From Synechococcus sp. CO36386bin_37 (GTDB lineage Bacteria; Cyanobacteriota; Cyanobacteriia; PCC-6307; Cyanobiaceae): a DNA stretch of 5,054 bases. The DNA lies in the NCBI GenBank assembly GCA_011525445.1, contig WTGE01000424.1:1-5054 (forward strand). The letters are read 5' to 3'. Below the pieces are notes generated by a model that searched no databases, was not told the origin of the DNA, and was given only the letters and a program-made list of their open reading frames with translations. Shown one piece after another: positions 1 to 5,054 of the stretch (positions within the stretch are counted from its first letter, which is position 1; every line of letters starts with the position of its first letter). Both the position numbers and the translations under genes were made by a program.

Positions 1-84
1 CGCCAACACCAACGCCTGCGCCAACACCAACGCCTGCGCCAACACCAACGCCTGCACCTGCGCCTGCGCCAACACCAACACCAG
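1..84 (+). repeat. 18-bp in-frame tandem repeat encoding PTPTPA
   Basis: Three identical copies of an 18-base unit (CGCCAACACCAACGCCTG) occupy 1-18, 19-36 and 37-54. Two 6-base derivatives (CACCTG, CGCCTG) follow at 55-66, then a degenerate fourth copy at 67-84. The array probably continues left of the window. It lies inside the coding frame and encodes Pro-Thr-Pro-Thr-Pro-Ala, a stiff extended linker. Units are a multiple of three, so copy-number change keeps the frame. Exact nucleotide identity of the copies suggests recent slippage or recombination. Confidence 0.9.
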
Positions 85-896
85 ATTTGGTTGATGCAGA
101 AGTCGATGAAGCGACCGCTGCCGCGGTCGTCAATGTCGTCAATGACACCTCCATTTCTACGGTTGAAGTTATTTCCGAAGACGTCGGAATCACATCATCT
201 GCTGTGATTGAAACGATGGAGGCTGATTCTCCATCGTCTGTTGCGGATGCGCCAGATGCGGCCAGTGAATTTTCGTCAGTTGCAGAGCCTGCGGCAGTTC
301 CTACCAGTCTTTCTGGGGAAAATCTTGCTGTTGAACTCACTATGGACTCCTCATTTTCAGTGTCGAGTTCGGCAGATGACGTCATGGCATCCGCTGGCTT
401 AGCGACAGCCTCTACCAGTACTGGAGATGGCGCTCCTGGTAATTCTGTTGTGTCAACTGCGGGCACTTCTGACTCCGCAGGCCAAGGCTCTGTGGCTGAG
501 AACGTTCAGGATGTTGATGCTTCCTCAGATGGAAGTGATGAGATTGCTAAAGCTGCTGAGAGCACAGTTGAGGTTCGGGATGATAGTGATGAATCAAATG
601 TTGAAACTCAAACGGATAACGAAGAAGCGGCAGCAGGGGGTGACGCTGATGGCACTTTTGATGATGACACTGATAATGCACCCGTCGATTCCAATCAGCC
701 GCGCTCTCCAGCTGTAGCTGTAACTCGGGTCAGTGCCGCGCAGGCATTGCGCAATCTCGAGACTGCTGATGCAGTCTCCACGCAGCGAGCCGTTCAAGGG
801 CTGAATCTTCCTGAATTGTCCGGTCGTTCGACTCCGACCGTACAGGCCATATCTGGCTTCCTTCAAACACTCAGGCGGAATGTGTTAAACCCATAG
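3..896 (+). CDS. C-terminal part of a large secreted/surface protein with PT/PA-repeat linker and acidic tail (5'-partial, possibly TpsA-like exoprotein)
   Basis: The reading frame is open to the left edge, so this is the last 297 residues of a longer protein; the TTG at 87 is an internal codon because the same frame continues through the repeats. Seen: residues 1-27 alternate Pro with Thr or Ala. Residues 28 to about 230 are Ser/Ala/Asp/Glu/Thr-rich, with a single Lys and a single Arg before the PRSP near residue 234. The last ~55 residues (from about VSAAQALRNL) are more basic and predicted helical, ending RRNVLNP. No Cys, Trp, Tyr or His occurs anywhere in the visible part. A Pro-rich linker with a disordered acidic region is typical of exported or surface proteins. 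Inference: because two secreted CHAT proteins and a DUF928 protein follow, this may be the end of a filamentous-haemagglutinin-type exoprotein. No catalytic or named domain is visible, so the family is uncertain; an S-layer-like or other repeat protein is also possible. Confidence 0.75.
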   Translation, partial: PTPTPAPTPTPAPTPTPAPAPAPTPTPDLVDAEVDEATAAAVVNVVNDTSISTVEVISEDVGITSSAVIETMEADSPSSVADAPDAASEFSSVAEPAAVPTSLSGENLAVELTMDSSFSVSSSADDVMASAGLATASTSTGDGAPGNSVVSTAGTSDSAGQGSVAENVQDVDASSDGSDEIAKAAESTVEVRDDSDESNVETQTDNEEAAAGGDADGTFDDDTDNAPVDSNQPRSPAVAVTRVSAAQALRNLETADAVSTQRAVQGLNLPELSGRSTPTVQAISGFLQTLRRNVLNP

Positions 897-932
897 AAAG
901 TAATGATTTTTTGCTACCAGAGCTAACTAAAT

Positions 933-960
933 TTGCAATCCTTTTGTTTTTTGTTTAAAT
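933..960 (+). promoter_or_regulatory. candidate sigma-70-type promoter for the first CHAT gene
   Basis: TTGCAA (933-938) and TTAAAT (955-960) are separated by 16 bp; each matches four of six consensus positions of the -35 and -10 boxes. They lie in an AT-rich, T-rich stretch of the 101-bp gap between the left-edge gene and the CHAT gene. Transcription would start near 967, giving a leader of about 30 nt. No clear intrinsic terminator follows the upstream gene, so co-transcription with it is equally possible. Based on pattern matching only. Confidence 0.3.
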
Positions 961-970
961 GACGCTGATC

Positions 971-997
971 ATGCTTCAATCTCAAATTCAGGGTTGA
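971..997 (+). other. 8-codon leader ORF abutting the CHAT start codon
   Basis: ATG at 971 opens the peptide MLQSQIQG and stops with TGA at 995-997. The CHAT gene's ATG follows at 998-1000 with no spacing and in the same frame. This stop fixes 998 as the earliest possible ATG in that frame. It could be chance, or a short leader whose termination couples to initiation of the CHAT gene. It has no recognisable ribosome binding site of its own. Confidence 0.25.
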
Positions 998-2233
998 ATG
1001 TTGTTGTATTTCTGCTCGAGAGTTTATCGGCTGCTGAGATGCTCGTTTTGCGCTTGTATCGGTGTGAGTTTGGTTCTGTCTCCGGCACGTGCGCAGCGTG
1101 CATTATTTGATTCTAGTCGTTACAATCCTGCAGTCTTACATGTTCGTTTTACGCCTGCGGTTGGGCGCACGACTTCGGATGCATCCGATGCTTTTCTCGA
1201 TGCAACATTAATTTCTGCTTCTGGAGATGTTGAGGGTGTCCGGGCTGAATTGTCGACAGCTGTATTTCGTGGTCACTTGATCACGCTGTATCGGCAGCTA
1301 TCACGGCAGGAGCCGCTCAATGTGGAGGATCCTTCGGCATCCTCGCGTCAACTTTATGAGTTGATATTTGGAGGCTTAGCTGATGTGATTCAGCGAGAAC
1401 AGATCACCACGTTGCTCATTTCTGCGGATCGTGGCCTCCAAGCTGTTCCTTTTGCTGCACTGAGTGATGGTCAGCGGTTTTTTGGTGACCGTTTTGCCTT
1501 TGCGATTACTCCATCTTTAGCGTTGATGGATTTTGATACGCAGCCGGCTGGTCAAGATCGAATACTCGCTCTGGGGGCTTCGAGGTTTAAAGGTATGGCC
1601 GAGTTGCCGTTGGTTCCCCAGGAACTCAGCCGTATAGGTGATTCGCAAAAAAAAGACCAGTACCTCAACCAAGACTTCACGTTGGACGCTCTATTAAATC
1701 AAGGTGGTGATGCTCGTTACGACAAGATCCATCTAGCTACCCATGCCGAATTTAAGCCCGGTGGACCTGCTGCTTCTCGGTTGTATTCGGGTGTTGGTGC
1801 AGTTTCGATGAAGGAACTGGCTCGCTTGCGTCAGCAGCGTAAGGGTGTGCCTTTGGATCTTGTTGTCTTCAGCGCTTGCCGTACAGCCCTCGGTGACGAT
1901 GGTGCGGAATTGGGTTTTAGTGGACTTGCTTTGCAGTCAGGCGCGCGTAGTGCAATAGGAACGCTTTGGTATGTCGATGATGTTGCTACTTCCGCTTATT
2001 TTGTTTTGCTCTACTGGTATCTCGAACAAGGTGTCCCTAAGGCTAATGCGATGCAGTTGACACGCCAGGCTTTCCTGCGTGGCAAAGTTCAGCTTGTTGG
2101 TGATCAGTTGCAGGGTCCTGATGGTCAACCGTTGTTAACACAGCTCACGTCAATTCAGCAGCGTCGAATTTCGGATGGTCTTGAAAATCCTTTTTATTGG
2201 GCTGGGATCACATTGATGGGTTCCCCCCAATAA
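998..2233 (+). CDS. secreted CHAT-domain protein (putative cysteine peptidase), copy 1
   Basis: A 411-residue CHAT (caspase HetF associated with TPRs) protein. Seen: residues 1-32 form a signal peptide with Arg residues at 8, 11 and 14, a hydrophobic stretch and an ARA|Q cleavage motif at 30-33. A short N-terminal part follows, then the CHAT core from about residue 115 (RQLYELIFGGLADVI) through LQAVPFAAL and ILALGASRF. The putative catalytic His is H249 in IHLATHAEF and the Cys is C294 in VVFSACRTALGD, followed by SAIGTLW (318-324) and the C-terminal FYWAGITLMGSP. Known: CHAT domains belong to clan CD with caspases and separase and use a His-Cys dyad. No TPR repeats are present. Export to the periplasm or outside is inferred. 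The start at 998 is fixed by an in-frame TGA just upstream, with a weak AGGG at 990-993. It lies downstream of and co-oriented with the exoprotein-like gene, hence a possible processing partner. The substrate is unknown. The helical region between H and C (RLYSGVGAVSM) departs from the usual IQLW-type segment seen in copy 2. Confidence 0.9.
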   Translation: MLLYFCSRVYRLLRCSFCACIGVSLVLSPARAQRALFDSSRYNPAVLHVRFTPAVGRTTSDASDAFLDATLISASGDVEGVRAELSTAVFRGHLITLYRQLSRQEPLNVEDPSASSRQLYELIFGGLADVIQREQITTLLISADRGLQAVPFAALSDGQRFFGDRFAFAITPSLALMDFDTQPAGQDRILALGASRFKGMAELPLVPQELSRIGDSQKKDQYLNQDFTLDALLNQGGDARYDKIHLATHAEFKPGGPAASRLYSGVGAVSMKELARLRQQRKGVPLDLVVFSACRTALGDDGAELGFSGLALQSGARSAIGTLWYVDDVATSAYFVLLYWYLEQGVPKANAMQLTRQAFLRGKVQLVGDQLQGPDGQPLLTQLTSIQQRRISDGLENPFYWAGITLMGSPQ

Positions 2234-2485
2234 TTTATCGAGATAATTGTTCAAATTCTATCCGTTGAGTGCTGGTTATTCTTGTTTCGATTTATGCGTG
2301 TTGTTCGCGTGCTGCCGTTGGCCATGATGCTGCCATTCGTCTCGATTCATCTGTCATGATATCGTCAGTTTTACGGTGCAATTTAAGATGAGCCGCTTGT
2401 TAATAGCCTCTGGGTTCAATAACAGCATCCCGTTCGACTATCAGTTGAGCGTCCAGCCTTGCGCTTTAATATTGCTTCAGCCTGA
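2234..2485. other. intergenic region between convergent CHAT genes, with a signal-peptide-like micro-ORF
   Basis: This 252-bp gap holds no recognisable full gene. A 21-codon + strand frame at 2294-2359 encodes a peptide starting MRVVRVLPLAMMLPF: two early Arg residues followed by a hydrophobic stretch, like a bare signal sequence, then TGA. It has no Shine-Dalgarno site and no continuation. It may be chance or the relic of a third secreted gene. The right end contains the outer arm of the 2474-2514 inverted repeat. No tRNA or other RNA gene was recognised. Confidence 0.3.
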
Positions 2486-2514
2486 TCACCACGGTGTACT
2501 GATCAGGCTGAAGC
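2474..2514 (-). terminator. long hairpin at the 3' end of the second CHAT gene, putative terminator
   Basis: A perfect 15-bp inverted repeat: GCTTCAGCCTGATCA at 2474-2488 pairs with TGATCAGGCTGAAGC at 2500-2514 across an 11-nt loop. On the minus strand the first arm encodes the penultimate residues of the CHAT protein, the loop encodes its last three, and the second arm begins with the TGA stop (2488-2486). The sequence after the stem reads AATATTAAAG in the minus direction, AT-rich but without a real U tract. It is therefore either a weak intrinsic terminator or a 3'-end RNA-stabilising hairpin. It could also serve transcripts arriving from the convergent gene. Confidence 0.55.
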
Positions 2515-3736
2515 CAGCCCAGTAGTAGGGAGCACTATTTAATGATGATGGTTGACGAATCGCAGAGATCTGTGCCTTTTGTAGGGCCTGCGCCTTAGTG
2601 CGGCTGTCCGGAAGTGTGCCGTAGAACGACGTCATCAACTCTGTCGTCGATTGATCATTCACCGACCAAAGTGTGCCAATGGCTGAAGGTACGCCAGCTT
2701 TGAGTGCGAGGCCGGCAAACCCATTGGCGGCATTGGTGTCTCCCAGCGCGGTCTGACAGGCGCTGAGCACGATCAGATCTGCCTTGGATTGATCCCAGTC
2801 GATTGCATTGAGATCGTGCAAATTTAGCTTCTGATTCCACAACTGGATGTAGGAGTTCTCCGCTTTGCCAGGCTGAAACTGCGCATGGGTGCTAATGTGC
2901 AGTGTGTTGAAAGGCTTTTTGGAAAGGTTCTGATTGATGCGGTTCTGTGTGAAGGACTTGTTCTCCAATCGTGTCACCCGCCAGGCGCTGTTCTTTGCAG
3001 ATTTAAGGTTTTGAGTTAAGCCTGCAATTTCTTGTGCCGTGCCTGGTAACTTCGGGATGGATGGATCTTTAAAATGGCTGGCTCCCATGGCCAATAATTG
3101 ACCGGTTTTAAAGGGTCTGTAGCTTGTATCGATCAGGTTGAATGCGGGGATTCGTGCCATCGCATAGCTCTCAATCAGGTAAGAGCCGTTATTGAACAGT
3201 GCAGGCAATGCAAGATCCTTTACTCCATCACCCAGGCAGAATAGAAGTAAGTCAATTTCTGCATTTGCCAGCTCCTGCTCGTACGGCTTGATGATCCAGT
3301 CGTACAACTGCTGGCCTGCGTTTTGACTTTGGGTCGTATCCATCCGCAGGATCCCCTTGTGAAAGCTGCGCGTGACCGTGAACAGCTCGGGGTCGGTGAC
3401 GTTATAGAAGTCTTTGACGATCGGAGTGCCACTTGGTGGAATCAGGACCAGGTGCAGGTGGTTTTTTCGCGGAATCACATATAACAGCGCTGAGCGTGCT
3501 CCGGTTTCTGCACTCAGTCGTTCAAGCTCAGCGGCAGTTTCATCAGCTGTTTTGCTGACGCTTGCCAGGTCTTCGCCGAAGTAGTTTTCAAATTCTTGCT
3601 CTCGATCGCGCTCCATCTGCATCACCTTTTTGGTGAGCTCAGGTGCTGTTTGGCTGTAGCTGGGGGTTCCACTCATCAGTACGCCTGTCCCCAGAGCCAG
3701 GGTGAGTGAGAGGGCTTTCAATATGCTCCGCATCAT
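2486..3736 (-). CDS. secreted CHAT-domain protein (putative cysteine peptidase), copy 2
   Basis: A 416-residue CHAT protein, distantly related to the 411-residue copy across the convergent gap. Seen: a signal peptide at 1-28 (MMRSILKALSLTLALGTG, cleavage likely at SYS|Q); a Glu/Lys/Arg-rich, probably coiled-coil segment at about 33-78; then the CHAT-associated N-terminal fold (SALLYVIP, LHLVLIPPSGTPI, QQLYDWIIKPYEQEL). The core follows: LLLFCLGDGVKDLALPAL, LLAMGASHF, the putative catalytic His H284 in LHISTHAQF, IQLW at 297-300, and Cys C327 in LIVLSACQTALGD. SAIGTLW and the C-terminal PYYWAGFSL complete it. This is the canonical cyanobacterial secreted CHAT pattern, without TPRs. Both copies share SAC-TALGD, GF-GLAL, SAIGTLW and an F-PG motif after the His. 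Two adjacent ATGs (3736 and 3733) are possible starts; neither has a clear Shine-Dalgarno site. It is divergent from the DUF928-like gene with 75 bp between starts. Peptidase activity is inferred; the substrate is unknown. Confidence 0.92.
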   Translation of the reverse strand: MMRSILKALSLTLALGTGVLMSGTPSYSQTAPELTKKVMQMERDREQEFENYFGEDLASVSKTADETAAELERLSAETGARSALLYVIPRKNHLHLVLIPPSGTPIVKDFYNVTDPELFTVTRSFHKGILRMDTTQSQNAGQQLYDWIIKPYEQELANAEIDLLLFCLGDGVKDLALPALFNNGSYLIESYAMARIPAFNLIDTSYRPFKTGQLLAMGASHFKDPSIPKLPGTAQEIAGLTQNLKSAKNSAWRVTRLENKSFTQNRINQNLSKKPFNTLHISTHAQFQPGKAENSYIQLWNQKLNLHDLNAIDWDQSKADLIVLSACQTALGDTNAANGFAGLALKAGVPSAIGTLWSVNDQSTTELMTSFYGTLPDSRTKAQALQKAQISAIRQPSSLNSAPYYWAGFSLISTPW

Positions 3737-3811
3737 CGAGGAGTCGGTCTTCCCAGTGAGTTAGCTCAAAGTGCTGTGACCCACCAATTTTTGTAAGGCT
3801 CTATTTACCGG
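3737..3811. promoter_or_regulatory. divergent promoter region between CHAT copy 2 and the DUF928-like gene
   Basis: The 75 bp between the two start codons must carry, or border, promoters for both genes if they are transcribed from here. No convincing -35/-10 pair stands out. TATTTA at 3802-3807 is a possible -10 element for the rightward gene, which would fit the shorter start at 3878 better than the one at 3812. A GTAA...TTAC pair (3793-3796, 3805-3808) is present, but its spacing does not fit a standard NtcA site. The arrangement suggests, but does not prove, joint control of the two genes. Confidence 0.3.
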
Positions 3812-4516
3812 ATGATTTCTCTTGATTCGGGATTCAGCACGATCAAGTGGAAAGTCTTTTCTTCGAGTGCTCGGGTCATGGGATGTGCTGGTCTGCTGCA
3901 ACGCTCGCTGTGCTTACTCATCCTTGGAGCTGTGTTGCCTGCCGCAGCGAATCCACCACTCCGTTCGAGTTTCCCTGGGCGTCGCGTCGGGGGCGGAACG
4001 CGGGGCGAGTGCACCGCTCGCCTCTTGGTGCATCTTGTGCCCAAAAACAGTGTTTTTGCGCCGGATCAGGGGCATCTGCTCGGCATCATCCAGGGACCCA
4101 CCCATGCTCCGAAGCCACTGCTGATCGATTTCAGACGCTTGGCGGCTGCAGGTACGCCCGCTGTCATCAGGAATCGGATTCAACGGCTGCGTTTTGCCCC
4201 CTCTGAAGCGGGTCTCATCCTGTTTCGCACTTCGGTCCGTGATGGAGTCCTCTGGGAGTCCAGTTATCAGTGTCAAGACCCACCGCCTGGTGTGGATATG
4301 CAGAGTTGGGATGGCGGTTTTGACGCACCACCCGCCATCTCCTTGCTGTTGGTGGAACCGACGACGGTCGATCGTGGCTATCAGGATCGCCTGTATGCCC
4401 TTGTCGATCGATGTGCTGGCGATGTGTCGAAACAAGATCTGATCAACGATTTCGACCTGGAAGTTCTTGATCTGCGCTCTTGGCCCGATCGTCTGCCAGT
4501 CCGCTGTTTGTTCTGA
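3812..4516 (+). CDS. secreted DUF928-like protein
   Basis: A 234-residue protein whose key sign is SFPGRRVGGGTRGEC (residues 53-67). This matches the GRR-GGGTRG-C signature I recall at the start of the mature part of cyanobacterial DUF928 proteins, followed by LLVHLVP as in that family. A hydrophobic signal segment lies at about 32-47 (SLCLLILGAVLPAAAN), with cleavage likely after the AAA. The n-region from the first ATG is unusually long; starting at the internal ATG at 3878 (Met23) would give a compact signal peptide and a 212-residue protein, so that start is a serious alternative. Neither has a clear ribosome binding site. The predicted mature part has four Cys (67, 154, 201, 232), compatible with two disulfides. 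The function of DUF928 is unknown; it is often found near CHAT and haemagglutinin-type genes in cyanobacteria, and here it diverges from a CHAT gene. GC content is visibly higher than in the CHAT genes. It ends 64 bp before the convergent thiO. Confidence 0.75.
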   Translation: MISLDSGFSTIKWKVFSSSARVMGCAGLLQRSLCLLILGAVLPAAANPPLRSSFPGRRVGGGTRGECTARLLVHLVPKNSVFAPDQGHLLGIIQGPTHAPKPLLIDFRRLAAAGTPAVIRNRIQRLRFAPSEAGLILFRTSVRDGVLWESSYQCQDPPPGVDMQSWDGGFDAPPAISLLLVEPTTVDRGYQDRLYALVDRCAGDVSKQDLINDFDLEVLDLRSWPDRLPVRCLF

Positions 4517-4580
4517 CGTCAGCGGATGGTTGGGTGCCCTTCCAGCGGAAAACATTCCGTGATCGACCAGGCTGAGGCTC

Positions 4581-5054
4581 TCACGAATTCGCCCACGTTT
4601 TGGCCCTTGAGGAGCCGTGGGTGGAATCTCCAAAGCGATTCCAGTGGAAGCTCTCCAGCAGAGCGACGCTGTGTGCTGAGAGAGGGATCTTCTGCAGGCT
4701 GGCGGCTGTGAGTTCCGCCGTGATGGCTGCCAACAGCACCCCATTGCGGTGATGGCCGCAGGCGAGCCAGAGCCCAGGGATTGGCCCGGGCCCCAGTAAT
4801 GGACCTTCGTCCGGAGTGCAGGGTCGGAACCCCCACCAACGCTCCATCGGGGGCCAGTTGGCCGCCATAGGCAGCAGGCTCGTGATGCCCGTTTGTAGTT
4901 GCTTCTGGCCATCGGGGGTGAGGCCTTCAGCGAAGGCGGCCTCGCGTTCACTTGTGGCACCCACAACGATCAGTCCGTCTTCGCGAGGAACCAGGTAGGT
5001 TCCCGGGCCGAAGATCACGCGCTTGAGCGCTTCCCGCGGTCCCTGGAGCGACAG
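4581..5054 (-). CDS. thiO: C-terminal part of FAD-dependent glycine oxidase ThiO (5'-partial)
   Basis: The last 157 residues of a DAO-type flavoenzyme; the frame is open to the right edge, so the GTG at 5018 is an internal Val codon and not a start. Seen: LSLQGPREALKRVIFGPG leading into TYLVPREDGLIVVGATSE, then MERWWGFRPCTPDEGPLLG and CGHHRNGVLLAAITAEL. The Arg in GFRP-TPD and the Arg in GH-RNG correspond to the two substrate-carboxylate-binding arginines of Bacillus subtilis glycine oxidase; the GH-RNG loop also lines the flavin site. Known role: oxidation of glycine to iminoglycine (dehydroglycine) for the thiazole of thiamine, in the cytoplasm. The protein ends about 45 residues after this motif, so it is not the ThiO-ThiG fusion found in some cyanobacteria. 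It converges on the DUF928-like gene and is probably unrelated to it functionally. Another DAO-family amine or amino-acid oxidase cannot be fully excluded. Confidence 0.85.
   Translation of the reverse strand: MSLQGPREALKRVIFGPGTYLVPREDGLIVVGATSEREAAFAEGLTPDGQKQLQTGITSLLPMAANWPPMERWWGFRPCTPDEGPLLGPGPIPGLWLACGHHRNGVLLAAITAELTAASLQKIPLSAHSVALLESFHWNRFGDSTHGSSRAKTWANS

Noticed and set aside
1..84. Possible CRISPR or non-coding satellite array
   Set aside because: The units are contiguous without spacers and lie in frame as PT/PA codons of a long open frame.
594..866. 90-codon minus-strand frame opposite the acidic tail gene
   Set aside because: It is antisense to a frame with a clear composition and continuous coding into the left edge; the product shows no family features.
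2235..2246. TTATC-GA-GATAA inverted repeat just after the first CHAT gene, as a terminator
   Set aside because: The loop is only two bases, the stem is AT-only apart from one pair, and no T tract follows.
2388..2525. 45-codon + strand frame overlapping the end of CHAT copy 2
   Set aside because: No ribosome binding site or family features; its last third is simply antisense to the CHAT gene and its hairpin.
3793..3808. GTA...TAC pair resembling an NtcA site
   Set aside because: The spacing is ten bases instead of the standard eight and no suitably placed -10 box supports it.
4501..4525. CCGCTG...CAGCGG inverted repeat across the DUF928-like stop codon
   Set aside because: A six-base stem with a 13-nt loop and no T tract; likely chance in GC-rich sequence.
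3914..4966. 350-codon open frame on the minus strand
   Set aside because: It runs antisense through the DUF928-like gene and in another frame through thiO. Its product is Arg/Pro/Ser-rich with no recognisable domain, as expected for a shadow frame in GC-rich coding DNA.

Overview
The window looks like part of a marine picocyanobacterial chromosome (Synechococcus/Cyanobium type). This is inferred from three things. The ThiO-like oxidase at the right edge reads like the picocyanobacterial type. A DUF928-type protein is present, a family essentially confined to cyanobacteria. There are also two secreted CHAT-domain proteins of the kind that cyanobacteria carry beside two-partner-secretion exoproteins. 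No species can be named from the sequence alone.

Layout, left to right. The 3' end of a large secreted or surface protein enters from the left edge on the + strand. It has a Pro-Thr/Pro-Ala repeat linker, a long acidic Ser/Ala/Asp-rich region without Cys, Trp, Tyr or His, and a short helical, more basic C-terminal module (ends 896). After a 101-bp gap comes a 411-residue CHAT-domain protein with a signal peptide (998-2233, +). It converges on a second, 416-residue CHAT protein with its own signal peptide (2486-3736, -). The 252 bp between them hold a perfect 15-bp inverted repeat that includes the stop codon of the second gene. The second CHAT gene is divergent, across 75 bp, from a small secreted DUF928-like protein (3812-4516, +). 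That gene converges on a 5'-partial FAD-dependent glycine oxidase, thiO (4581-5054, -), which probably belongs to thiamine biosynthesis and not to the cluster.

How the genes may work together (inference): the CHAT proteins keep the His-Cys dyad of clan CD cysteine peptidases and are built for export. They sit with DUF928 and what looks like the end of a TpsA-like exoprotein. The simplest hypothesis is an envelope or extracellular processing system in which the CHAT proteases mature, release or degrade the exoprotein, with DUF928 as an accessory factor. Nothing in the window proves protease activity, the substrate, or that the left-edge gene is a TpsA protein; its N-terminal part is outside. 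Base composition changes near the CHAT/DUF928 divergent region: lower GC to the left, clearly higher GC in DUF928 and thiO. This suggests that the exoprotein and CHAT genes are an accessory block inserted beside core genes.
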